From Serripes groenlandicus (lineage: Eukaryota > Mollusca > Bivalvia > Cardiida > Cardiidae): a stretch of 64,000 nucleotides of DNA. Below, piece after piece: positions 21,893 to 31,633 of the stretch. Below the pieces are notes generated by a model that did no database searches, was not told the DNA's origin, and worked only from the letters and a program-made list of their open reading frames with translations. Positions within the stretch are counted from its first letter, which is position 1; the number at the start of each line of letters is the position of its first letter. The stretch spans positions 1 through 64,000 of the forward strand of contig JASEVX010000336.1 of assembly GCA_031761405.1 (NCBI GenBank), written 5' to 3'. A program made the position numbers and the translations under genes.

Positions 21893-22499
21893 CTAATTAC
21901 CTCCCCTGTACCGATAAAAATCTATTTTGAGCGCTAACATGGGAAATCGCAAATTTTCATTGCCAAAAATCCCAGCTCCATTCTTGCATGGAATGTAAAA
22001 TTCTTTTTCTGTTGGTAGATACATGAAATCTTTCACAAATTCCCTAAAGTTACCATCAGGTAAACACACAACCGGCCAATAATTCGCCGATTTCCATAGG
22101 GGAATGACTAGAATTCCTCTTGCCTGACAACTTTCCATCTTACATATAACTCGTGTGACTAACATAACTGGTGGTACAAACAGACCATAAATACCATTCC
22201 AATCATAAGTAAAGGCATCAACACCTGATGCACCTACACACCAAAATCGAGAATAAAATATTCTAGTTTTCGCATTATGTTCTGATGCGAAGTAATCAAC
22301 TTGGATTTTCCCCCAATCTCTGCTCAACCAAATTTAACAGGTCAAATGAAATTCCCCAATCATCTTTATCAACAATTTTCGACAAATAATCAGCTTGACT
22401 ATTTTGATTTCTCGGAAGCCATTCTACCTCCAAATGAATAGAATTTTTACAGCAAAATTCATAAATTTTCAGTGCTATTCCTTGCAATTCTACTTTCAT
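21893..22499 (-). pseudogene. Ngaro-like RNase H end and following conserved domain
   Basis: Frame 22499-22296 has HLEVEWLPRNQNSQADYLSK, the last RNase H block with its Asp, then DKDDWGI. Frame 22327-21893 continues with QVDYFASEHN, RFWCVGASGVDAFTYDWNG and VPPVMLVTRVI, the domain that always follows RNase H in DIRS/Ngaro elements. The two overlap by 32 bases in different frames, showing one frameshift near 22300. Confidence 0.8.
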
Positions 22500-22683
22500 A
22501 GAACCTTTCTGAACAATAATGCAAACTCAAGTATTATCGGTAAACCATTTTACCCTCTGATTTGCTAAAACATGTACTAAGGAAGAGAGAATCTTATGTA
22601 CTCCACATAATTCCCTCCATGTGGAAGATTTGCCGCCTCTTCAACAGACCACATCCCGTGTAAAACTCCATTTAAAGTACTTA

Positions 22684-23066
22684 CTTCAAACCAAAACCAG
22701 TATTACTGGCATCACTATATACAAGTTTCGAGCACTTATTAGAGGTAGATAAAGTTCTCTTATTTAACATGCCCAAATTCCTTTCCCAGAATCCATTTGT
22801 AATTTACTTTCATCTGCTAGTTTTATGTATGAGTTCCAGTTCCTGGCCTTAAGGATATCTATACTCAGAGATCTGGTCATGATTTGGGAAACAGACCCTA
22901 TGACAATTCCCATAGAAATGATTTGCCCTACAAAACTAGCTACTTTCCTTACAGGTAACCATGTTAATTCATTTAACAACTTCAGCGTATCAAACGCTTT
23001 TTTAATTCTACGATCTGGTATATAAATAGTGAATTTCTTACTATCTAAAATGGCCCCTAACCACTC
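22684..23066 (-). pseudogene. Ngaro-like RT thumb and RNase H start, broken
   Basis: Translated in pieces: LNELTWLPVRKVASFVGQII and IGSVSQIMTRSLSIDIL match the connection region after RT in these elements. A stop follows GKGIWAC (about 22764) and the SDAS-like start of RNase H continues in another frame at about 22700. Confidence 0.65.
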
Positions 23067-23594
23067 TTAACTCTGTGTCGATTGCCAAATGCATTTACCT
23101 GCCTTCGGAATCAAACCCGAATCCAGCAAATCATGTTTCATGTCAACAGCTAATGACTGTGTACTCCCATAAGCCCCACATGTAGCAAACCCATCATCCA
23201 AGAACATTATAGCCTTTTTTGCCTCTCCCCTCCATTTTGCTATTAAAAGCCGAGTCAATTTGGTATACAGATAAGGGGCTGAGGACAAACCAAATGGCAA
23301 GACTAGAAATTTAAAAAATACACACTTTCCCGTATCAGCATCTTCATATTTTACACTCTGCTTCCATATATGCTCATTTACCAACCTCAGATCCAGAATT
23401 AACCGTTTCTTTCTATTACTTTGCACATACACTGATAAGGGATTAACAACTTTTGGTCTCTGGTCACATTTGCTAACTAAACCTCGATCTATAAGGTCAG
23501 TAATAGCTTCATTTACAAAATCACTTTCTCTCAGAGCTGACATATTATTTTTCGAAATAGAATGGCACTGATAAAAAAGGTATCTTATAGCCAT
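23067..23594 (-). pseudogene. Ngaro-like reverse transcriptase with motif A deleted
   Basis: KKRLILDLRLVNEHIWKQSV is the fingers motif; FLVLPFGLSSAPYLYTKLTR and IMFLDDGFATCG are the later palm motifs, with both aspartates of the DD box. Between VKYED and TGKCVFFKFL the expected 40-50 residues with motif A, including the first catalytic aspartate, are missing, yet the frame stays open. A stop ends the frame at 23067. Catalysis is impossible as it stands. Confidence 0.82.
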
Positions 23595-23743
23595 TTGTAA
23601 TAATGTCTAAAATAAATTTGTTCGTTCCAATTTGTTCCCAAAATTCAATATTCTTTCATGGTCCGCTTGTTTCTCACCGGTAATTTCTCACACAACTCTT
23701 CCAAAAGTTCAATGCTGTACTCACTTTTGCCGTTTTCCAGCCC

Positions 23744-23995
23744 CTAAATCGTCTGCTTTAAGTTGTCTTCTAAAGACGAGTTGAATTCAAACTGAACTTT
23801 GTTTCCCTCGTAACGCCATTTAATGTCCTGCCCCGATTTGATTCGCTTCACTTCGGTTTCCACAGCCAACGACTTGCCACGTACTTCTTCTCGTAAAGAT
23901 GTAAGCTCCTGCTTTTGTCCACGGAGCTCGGCGATAAGCTCTCGCAAATTATTATTTAAATCATTCGGAGTTGACCGGTCTTCCGCGTTCTCCAT
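23744..23995 (-). CDS. Ngaro-like ORF1 / gag-like coiled-coil protein
   Basis: 83 aa from the ATG at 23995, just inside A1. LRELIAELRGQKQELTSLRE is a heptad-type coiled coil, followed by DIKWRYEGNKVQFEFNSSLE, a motif typical of the N-terminus of Ngaro-type polyproteins. The frame stops at 23744, so it is truncated compared with an intact element. Confidence 0.6.
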   Translation of the reverse strand: MENAEDRSTPNDLNNNLRELIAELRGQKQELTSLREEVRGKSLAVETEVKRIKSGQDIKWRYEGNKVQFEFNSSLEDNLKQTI

Positions 23996-24012
23996 GTCGA
24001 TAATTACCAATA

Positions 24013-24177
24013 AAATACGTCTGTTCGCTGGTCGTTCCCAAAGCTGAATGACTACATAATCACGCCACTGACCTAAGTGGCACGTGCAAACTCGGCACGC
24101 CACCTATCAGAGGATACCATACAAGGGAAAATCATTTTTCATCTAATTCGCTTCGCTTAAACAATGAAAAAATACAT
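24013..24177 (-). repeat. Ngaro-like split direct repeat, A1
   Basis: 165 bases matching A2 at 20252-20415 with very few differences (TATTGGAGG versus TATCAGAGG and similar). It forms the 5' end of the element. Confidence 0.85.
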
Positions 24178-24529
24178 TTAATGTTCCAGTAATTGCTTGT
24201 CCACCGTATTTTGAGTATGTACTCATATATACAGTGGGTTTAGTGATTGGTGTTTAACCCTTTCTCACATACATGTATACAACAAAAAAAGCGCTGAAAG
24301 CACTGGTAGTATAGGGACATCTGTGCCTTAACGAAAATGAACAAACTTGGTTCTAACAATGTGCCATTGGCCTTTCAACAGACCGAACTGTTTGAAGCAA
24401 AACAATTCGCTTTCCGATAGCTAATAACCGTTTATCAAAGCCTACTTCAGGCTTTTCTCGTGTAACCAAAGTGAAGCATGACGAACAGAGATATGGACAA
24501 TCAACAAAGAAGAGAACATTTAGTATAGT
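24178..24529. other. Arm sequence between the two retrotransposons
   Basis: About 350 bases that match 55495-55843 in reverse complement. A TTTAACCCTTTCTCACATAC relic of the small TIR family lies near 24255. No gene. Confidence 0.6.
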
Positions 24530-24991
24530 GGAATATTTTTATTAATTTAAAAATAGTTAATTATGATATTGGCAGACGTTCAATTTTATAAGTTAGCAGA
24601 CGACTTTTGTATATTTCCTTATTTGGTCTTGTGCATATTTTCTTAGTTGGTCAGACAAATTTGATTGGACGATTTAAACATTCTAACAAATTAGTAATCT
24701 GATTGATGTCTTTGATGTCTTTGATGTCATTGGTTAAAATTAAAATATGTTCATGCATGACAAATCGTGGGCAACACGAATCACAGTTTGAAAAGTTATT
24801 GACAAGAGAGGAAGCCTCTTCTAATTTGATTAATTTGTCAAAAAAAAATATTTGTAAGTCTCAAGTTGTTAAGAGAGACGCGTATAGACCTCAACTGTGG
24901 TCTTTTTGTTATATATATTGGACTATTAATTATATATTGAATAACAAAGAAGTATTTAGTATGAGGACTGACTAAAAGCAGAATACTTCAG

Positions 24992-26130
24992 TTGCTGTTA
25001 GTTACAATTTCGAAAATTGGACCGAAAAATAAAGGTCGGGCAGGAAAAGGGCTAGAAAGAGAACAGATTAGCGATGACGAACAGGTTAGCCAACTTAGAG
25101 AACTCGGCGTCAACCAACTCAAGATATCGCCTCATGCAGAATTTTCCCTTCATGGAGCTTCAGGAGGAACGGAGCAACAACAACCACAACCGGTGTATAT
25201 GCAAGTTTCTCCTCATAAAGTGTTATTGACAGAGGAAGACTATGCTGATGAAATCGAAAACATGCAGAAGGAAATGAAAAGGCTACAAGATGAAGAAGTT
25301 AGATTAAGGAGAAATGTCGAAGTAGAGAACAGGAGAAAGGAGCTAGAGCAGCAAAGAAGCAGAGTGCGGCGATTAAGAGGTAACAACATTTTAATTTTAA
25401 AGGACACTTTTGTCGATGAAGGTGAGGAATCGGAGGCTAGACCCCTAAGGTTTTGTCCCAGAAAAGAACGTGTTTGGATGGCGAAAAGCTGATGACAATT
25501 GATGACCTGCGTAGAGATGACCAAATAAAGTATTTGGTTAAGAATGAATTAAAAAAACTTGGGTTGCGTGAGTTTTTGGATGGTGACTCTTTTTCTGAAA
25601 GTGAAAATGAGTCTTCAGTTCCAAACAATGCATGCCTCTCTGAAGTAAAGAAAGGACATAAACATATAATTAAGAAAAGTGGTAAGCAAGTGTCTGGTAT
25701 TAATGCCACAGCATCTGACAGGGTAAAGTACCCACAACGTTGGCCTCATGCACATTTGCAATTTGAGTATGTGGGCTTGAAATCTGTTTACGCAGCTTGG
25801 TTGCGGGAAATTGAACTGGGTAAAAAGAAGTGGGCAGACGATTCTCAACATATTGAGACGGCAATTCTGTCAAAGTATGTTTTGAAGAATAGGGCCGTTT
25901 CAAATTTTAAAAAAGATACCCCTCGCATTTTGAATGATAGCACTGGAGAAAGGGTATGGTTTTGCTCTGAATTTCAGAGAAATAAATGTCTACACAAAAA
26001 TAATCACCTGTGTGTAATTAAAGGTAAACAGAGATTGGTCATACACATTTGCGCTTCATGTTGGTTAAAGGACAGGAAGAAACTTGAACATCCTGAAAGT
26101 TCGTCTTGCTGTCCACATTTGCCAAATTGA
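24992..26130 (+). pseudogene. DIRS-like gag protein, frameshifted
   Basis: The first part (24992-25492) has a charged coiled coil, MQKEMKRLQDEEVRLRRNVE. The second (25453-26130) continues in another frame after a break near 25450-25490. It has a basic central domain with KYPQRWPHAHLQFEYVGLKS and a C-terminal Cys/His cluster (FCSEFQRNKCLHKNNHLC, then ICASCWLKDRKK and CCPH), consistent with a nucleic-acid-binding gag of DIRS-type elements. Confidence 0.7.
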
Positions 26131-26599
26131 CTTAAATCTGGTTTAGATATAAACTGATAGAATAAACACAGTCAAGGAGCAAATAACCAAAAATGAAAGA
26201 AAATCTTTAGTTGATATTTTTCTACCTAAATGTCTTTTCTTTGATAAGAAAAATAATAAAGATACTAGTACTGCTGTAATATCTCAAAAATCAGATTTGA
26301 GAAAACATATTTGCAATCATTCAAATAAATGTGAAATTTGTAAGGTTATCAAAAACAATTTAAAAGTTGACAACATTGAGCAATTTCTAAACGCTCATTA
26401 CTTAGTTAAAAACTCTGGAAAATTAATTTTGAATATTGCAAGATTCAGGTTAATGACAGATTTAACATCAGTTTCTTCGATCATTCATCAGAAGTAAATC
26501 AAAAGTCGCTATGAACATTTTAGAAATCATAAAGGAGCTTTGGAATTTTCTGATAGCATATTTGAATAAAGAAAGTGATAACAAGGGAATTTTAGGTCC

Positions 26600-27468
26600 A
26601 TTCAAATCAAACCCATTTACCCAAAAAAGATACTGTAGAAAGAAGAGTAATTCTGGATCTTAGTTATCCAAAATGCAGTTCTGTGAATGATCATATAAGT
26701 AAAGATGTTTATTTAGGGGAGAAAGTAGACTTAGTTTATCCTAAAGTAGAGGATTTTATTCAGATTATTAAACAAAAAGGTAAAGGCTGTTTATTGTTTA
26801 AAACTGACTTAAGCAGGGCATAAAGGAAATTACCAGTTTGTCCATCATTTTACAATTTAGTTGCTTTTATCTGGAAGAAACACATTTTCTGTGATACAGT
26901 TTTGAGTATGGGTAGTCGGCCATCTGCGTTGTGTTGTCAACGGTTTACTAATGCTCTATCATTTATAATGTTTAAATTCGGAATTGATGTTTTGAATTAT
27001 TTGGATGATTTGACTTCAGCCGAGACCAAGAAAATTGCATATTTTGCATTCTACACCTTACAGAAAGTATTAGAAAAATGTGGTATTGAAGAAGGAAAGA
27101 GTAAAACTTCACCTCCATCTAATATCATGTCCTTTTTAGGAATTTTATTCAATACTATCACAATGACAATGGAAATAACACCTGAAAGATTGTTAGAATT
27201 GAAAGTATTATTATCCTTTTGGCTTAGTAAAGAAACGGCTACTTTGAAAGAAGTTCAATCATTATTAGGAAAGCTCAATTTCGTGGCTGCATGTGTTAGA
27301 CCTGGTAGGATATTTGTGTCTAGAATGATACAATGGTTAAAAGTGTTATATAAAGAAGATTTAATTCCAAAATTTGTCAAAAAATACATTTTGTGGTGGA
27401 ATACCTTTTTTACCTCGCTACAATGGTATTTCTATGATGTTGTACGAGGAGTGGTGTCATCCAGATGA
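26600..27468 (+). pseudogene. DIRS-like reverse transcriptase, with stop codons
   Basis: RRVILDLSYPKCSSVNDHIS is the fingers motif and LFKTDLSRA carries the motif A aspartate, but a TAA follows at about 26821. The open part (26902-27468) has LSMGSRPSALCCQRFTNALS and the active-site YLDDL, then LLGKLNFVAACVRPGRIFVS, a signature of this group. Translation upstream of 26600 is broken by stops and frame changes. Confidence 0.8.
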
Positions 27469-27835
27469 AACTTTTTCATCAGATGCATTTTTAACAAGAT
27501 GTGGTGGTTTTAGTAATGGAAAGTTTTTTCATTCAGAATTTCCAATATATTCTAATAATAGGAACTATTGTATTAATGTACTAGAAATGTTGTCAGTTGT
27601 GGTTTGCCTTAAACTGTGGGGCAAGTTTTTTAAGGGAAAAAGAATACAGATATTTTGTGACAATGAAGCAGTGTGTCAAGTGTTAAATTCAGGCAGATCT
27701 CATAATGAAAGTTTACAGTCAGGACTTAGGGAGATTGCATTCTTATCTGCGGAATATTAATTTCAAATTAGAATAGTACATATTAGTGCAATTTCTAATA
27801 GAACTGCAGATCATTTATCTAGATGGAATTCGAGT
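27440..27835 (+). pseudogene. DIRS-like RNase H, one stop
   Basis: In the frame running through 27374-27760: SDAFLTRCGGFSNGKFF, the Glu in NVLEMLSVVVCLKLWG and the Asp in IQIFCDNEAVCQVLNSG. An in-frame TAA after LSAEY (27758-27760) cuts off VHISAISNRTADHLSRWNS, the last block with the final Asp. Confidence 0.78.
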
Positions 27836-27937
27836 CAAAAGCATATATATGCGTTTTATATGCTCACCAAACAATTTAAGTTACAACAATTTCAGACGTC
27901 TACTGAGGTATTTGAATTCACTAATAATTGGTAGCAT

Positions 27938-28585
27938 TTGTACATAATTTGTGTTTCAGAGTATCAGATGACAGATTTAAGAAAGGATCTTAAGAGTTCT
28001 AGAAGATCTGCATATGCCGTTGGTACTTTAAAGAACCTTAAAATTCAATGGGAGGCTTATTTGATGTTTTGTATTTTCTTTGGTCTACATAAACAACCAT
28101 CTAACTCAAACACTTTAAGTCTTTTTGCTCAAGTGTTAAGCAGAAGTTTCAAAGCAGTTCAATCAATTAAAAATTACTTAAGCGGGGTTAAAACTATGCA
28201 CTTATTATTAGGATATCCAGTCGATAAAATAAATAATTTTATTGTAAATCTTACTATTACTGGGATAGTCAGACAGAATCCACATTATATTAAACAAGCA
28301 CTCCCCATAATACCTATCCCAGGATCTGTTTTGTGTCCAGTAATGGCTTATAGAAAGATGTGTGAAAATGTTCCAATTATTGACAATAAACCTTTATTCA
28401 GTCTGTCAAGAAATAACTATATAACCTACTCAAAATTTCAAATAAAATCAGGGGTTCCCTCTGAAATAATCCAGTTACATGGAGATTGGAAGTCCGATGC
28501 ATATAAAAACTATTTAACTTTCAATCTAGAAGATAAGCTACAAGTTGCTGAGAAAATGAAAGAAAGCATTTTACGTAACACATAA
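27938..28585 (+). pseudogene. DIRS-like tyrosine recombinase with two internal deletions
   Basis: 215 aa, open from 27938 to the TAA at 28585. The N-terminal core-binding part is complete (RSAYAVGTLKNLKIQWEAYL, SIKNYLSGVKTMHLLLGYPV). The catalytic half lacks two blocks: between HYIKQALPI and IPIPGSVLCPV, where the first catalytic arginine and lysine belong, and between TYSKFQIK and SGVPSEIIQLHGDW, where the HxxR box belongs. The His/Trp motif and the tyrosine (KSDAYKNYL) remain. Both joins keep the frame. It cannot be active. Confidence 0.8.
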
Positions 28586-28635
28586 ATAGGTGAAGATTAT
28601 GATAAGTGAACTGTACAGTTGTTTATTGGAAGGTT

Positions 28636-28772
28636 ATGGCTTAAATACAAACTGGCTTAAATGCAAAGTGGCTTAAGTACAAACTGGCTTAAATGCAAAG
28701 TGGCTTAAATACAAAGTGGCTCAAATACAAAGTGGCTCAAATGCAAAGTGGCTCAAGTACAAAGTTGCGGTT
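28636..28772. repeat. Minisatellite, 16-bp GGCTTAAATACAAACT-type unit
   Basis: Eight to nine units alternating CTTAAATACAAACTGG and CTTAAATGCAAAGTGG, drifting to CTCAAATACAAAGTGG at the 3' end. It separates the recombinase from the hydrolase frame. Confidence 0.88.
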
Positions 28773-29125
28773 TAGCATACATTTCCATTATTGTATAGTA
28801 AGTTATGTATAGTTACTCAGGTTTTATTTATTGATTTTGTAAATTTGTTTTTGTGTCTGTTAGCATTGCTGGTTTTGCATGTATGTTTCAGATATCTATT
28901 TGCCAAGGGAGGTGGTGTAGTAGTTAGTTTTCAACAAAGTGTTTAGATTTTAGACTAGCTTGCCTGCTTCGGTTGTATGCATGTAAATCTGAGTTATGTT
29001 GATTATATTTAACTTTTAGTGCAAGGGAAGGAACTCCTACATAATGTTAAAGGAGATTTGGTAGGACTTATTTCCCTTGGCAAACATTCTTTAGATGTTA
29101 AGATGAATTATACAGTATTATAAAA

Positions 29126-29659
29126 ATGCTTATTACAGAATTGAGAAAGGTCACTGTTATAAGTGATTCCATGGCCAAGTATGTTTCTGGCATCGAGGGT
29201 TGTATCGTTCAAGCCTTTCGAGGAGACACAATTGCCAGATTAACTCAAAGGCTTCAACATCAGGAAGCAGAATTAGAGAAATTTCAATATGTGATATGTC
29301 ATGTGGGAACAAATGACATTTGAAACAGAGCTTCTAAGAGAGAAATGTTGTCCGATTTTGGAAATTTAATAGGTGTGTGCAGAAAACCTTCAATAGACAT
29401 TTGTATTTCCGCAATTATACCAAGACCGATAGATCATTCCGTCACTGATTTAGTTATAAGGGAAGTGAATTCCTACTTGAATAAAGAGATGAGCAAAGAT
29501 ATGCAGTTCAAATTATTTCTATGCACATACAAACCCTTTACACATTGTGGGAGAGTTAAAAAGGAGCTTTTTGCAAAGAGAGACGGGGGGTTACATCTCA
29601 ATACAGAAGGAAATAATAGATTGAAACATTTATTTCTTCAAGTTATTTCACATCTGTGA
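29126..29659 (+). pseudogene. SGNH/GDSL-hydrolase-like ORF of the DIRS-like element
   Basis: 177 codons in one frame, split by a single TGA at 29321-29323. SGNH blocks are in order: TVISDSMAKYV (block I serine), QAFRGDTIARL (block II glycine), ICHVGTNDI (block III Gly-x-Asn-Asp) and KRDGGLHLNTEGNNRL (block V Asp and His). So all four namesake residues are visible. Such esterase domains are known in some LINE and tyrosine-recombinase retroelements; their role there is unclear. The position downstream of the recombinase and inside the insertion boundaries shows it is element cargo and not a host gene. Confidence 0.72.
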
Positions 29660-30213
29660 TTTATTAGAAAATTACTTTTAAAGGTGCATTCTTGTACAAA
29701 GTATATTTAATTATGATAGGGGCAAATGTATATTATTTATTCTTGTATTTGTACAGGAAGTGAAAGATTAACGTGAATCCGGGGGTAGATGCACGTAAGG
29801 ATTGTTAAACTATTGCTTATGCTTGCTTCACTTATTACATCCATTTTCTTTATGGAACAGAATTTCCAATAGATACAATTTGTGATTTGAAATTAATCTG
29901 CATTAATGCTTATTCCTTTGTTTTTCTTTTCTTTTTTTTTTTTTTTTTTGTGTTTTTTGTATTGTTTTTTGTTGTTTGTTTTTGTTTGTTTGCTTTGGCC
30001 GGTGGGTTGGCGGTTCGTTGGTAAAATCAATGTTTGATTATAACTTATAACAATTAGTTGTCTTGAGGATTGAAAGAAATAAATCCATTGTTTGTACAAT
30101 TATGTGAAAGGCTTCTTCAATTGTATTAAGAACAAATTATAATTATATTTTCAAATATCTTCATTTTTTTTATTTTTTCCCCCCTTCTATGTTTAAAGAA
30201 AAGAATAATTATT

Positions 30214-30609
30214 TAAAAATCCTGACTATATATGAAAATATTGCTGGTAAATTACAGTAAAATAAATAGATTTTATGCCTACATAAAAGTATTTATGGTA
30301 TAGAAGACCCGTTTTTATCTGCAGCGGTTGCTGCTCCCCACTGAGTGGGGTAGAACAAGTCGTTCTGGGACACCTGCCAGTCACGTGATGGAACACGCCT
30401 TCCTATACGGATGGGTTGTGTATTTCGACGAGGTCAGCCAATCAGTGACCTCTGCATTTGTCTAAAAATAGACACTTGGTCATGTTGCCCAGATCAGCCA
30501 ATCATTTGCCCTCATCCTCGGTGTGCAGACTTCTAATATTTAGAACTAATTGATATATCGAGAAGGAATTATGTTGTTTAACCTCCACCTACCTTTCAGC
30601 CTCCATTTT
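30214..30609. other. Arm sequence, no gene
   Basis: Matches 55085-55491 in reverse complement. It contains ACTGAGTGGGG and CACGTGATGGAACACGCC, both kept in the right arm. Family unknown. Confidence 0.5.
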
Positions 30610-30779
30610 TAACGAATTATTTTTTCTCAAAAAATAATGCGGTTAACGCGATCGTGTTGCTTTGCGGAAGTCACGGTTAAACTACACTTCCGCTTAGAAT
30701 ACACATTAGCTGCACCTAAATAGTCCTAGTATTTCTTCGATATTAAAATGACTTCTACGTGTTTTTTCAATACAGTGAA

Positions 30780-31110
30780 GTCATATTTATACTATCGAAT
30801 CAACATAGATAATCAATTCTCTAGAAAATATCAAATTAACAGTAAATGCATATATATTTCATTTGTCAGCAAGCGTATGAATTTTTAGTTATATGCCCAT
30901 TCACTAGTGAGTGACGTAGTTAACGGAAGTCGAACCCATGCTGAAGAACCATGTAAATCTCACAGATATGCCGAATCAACACAGAAAATCAATTCTCAAG
31001 AGAATATCAATTTAATAATAAAGGCATATATTTCATGTGTCTGCAGGCATGTATGAATTTTGAGTTGTACGCCCATTGACTAGTGAGTGACGTAGTTAAC
31101 AGGTGCCCAT
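30780..31110. repeat. ~187-bp tandem duplication
   Basis: Both copies carry GAATCAACA, AATCAATTCTC, CATATATTTCAT and TTGACTAGTGAGTGACGTAG-like blocks, at about 30790-30925 and 30970-31100. Confidence 0.75.
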
Positions 31111-31474
31111 TATGTAACGCTAGCAAACCTGACCTTCGACCCAACGTTGTAGAGCAATGTATCTGCAGAGCTCCAGATAAGGTGCGTGAATACATTATCA
31201 CCGCATTGAAATGCAGGAAAAACGAATGAAAATATTTCCTGTTCGTCGTATCACGCATTTAAATCCGGAATAACGAATATAGAACATTTTCTGTGCGTCG
31301 TTTTAATCATAAGCCAAAATGAAAGTGACGTATTTTCCAGAGAAATCCCGATCGTTAAATATAATCGCGGTCGAATAAATTACCCTAACACCGTATGTAA
31401 TTCGCCTACTTCACCGGTATGTACAGTTTTTACGGAACAACGAGTTCTCACGCTTCGGAATTTATACGCAAATA

Positions 31475-31633
31475 ATGTCTGCTCCAAGCGAAAAAGATCC
31501 GTCTGCACAACCAATTAAACCTGGTTCGTTATTAAAATATATCAAAATGGAAGAACTGCTGAGTTCTGCAATAGCAGAATACGTTTTTAATAATTTAATC
31601 GATGACATGGTAAATAAACAACGGCCAATTTAA
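31475..31633 (+). CDS. Small ORF of unknown function, 52 aa
   Basis: ATG at 31475, TAA at 31631-31633. The peptide begins MSAPSEKDPSAQP and has an amphipathic-looking stretch KMEELLSSAIAEYVFNNLID. A GTAAATAA right after DDM could be a splice donor, in which case this would be a first coding exon. It lies in the left-only block, with no counterpart in the right arm. I know no homologue; it may be chance. Confidence 0.25.
   Translation: MSAPSEKDPSAQPIKPGSLLKYIKMEELLSSAIAEYVFNNLIDDMVNKQRPI

Larger units (their letters stand above)
19887..24177 (-). mobile_element. Ngaro-like tyrosine-recombinase retrotransposon, 4.3 kb
   Basis: Read on the minus strand the order is A1 (24177-24013), gag-like coiled coil, RT, RNase H with a following conserved domain, tyrosine recombinase, B1 (20505-20416), A2 (20415-20252), a 276-bp unique spacer, then B2 (19975-19887). 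This A1-ORFs-B1-A2-B2 split direct-repeat plan is the hallmark of Ngaro-group elements. The right arm keeps the empty site (about 55843-55848), so both ends are exact to within a few bases and no target duplication is evident, as expected for tyrosine-recombinase integration. All coding parts are broken. Confidence 0.85.
24530..30213 (+). mobile_element. DIRS-like tyrosine-recombinase retrotransposon, 5.7 kb
   Basis: Order on the plus strand: gag (24992-26130, one frameshift), RT (about 26600-27430), RNase H (27440-27835), tyrosine recombinase (27938-28585), a 16-bp minisatellite (28636-28770) and an SGNH-hydrolase frame (29126-29659). The right arm has the empty site near 55491-55495, which fixes the limits. 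I could not find inverted or split terminal repeats, so the ends may be altered or the element may use termini I failed to see. Every catalytic frame carries a stop, frameshift or deletion. Confidence 0.82.

Noticed and set aside
25240..25903. Minus-strand frames over the DIRS-like gag
   Set aside because: Shadows of the plus-strand gag, which has coherent Cys/His and coiled-coil features.
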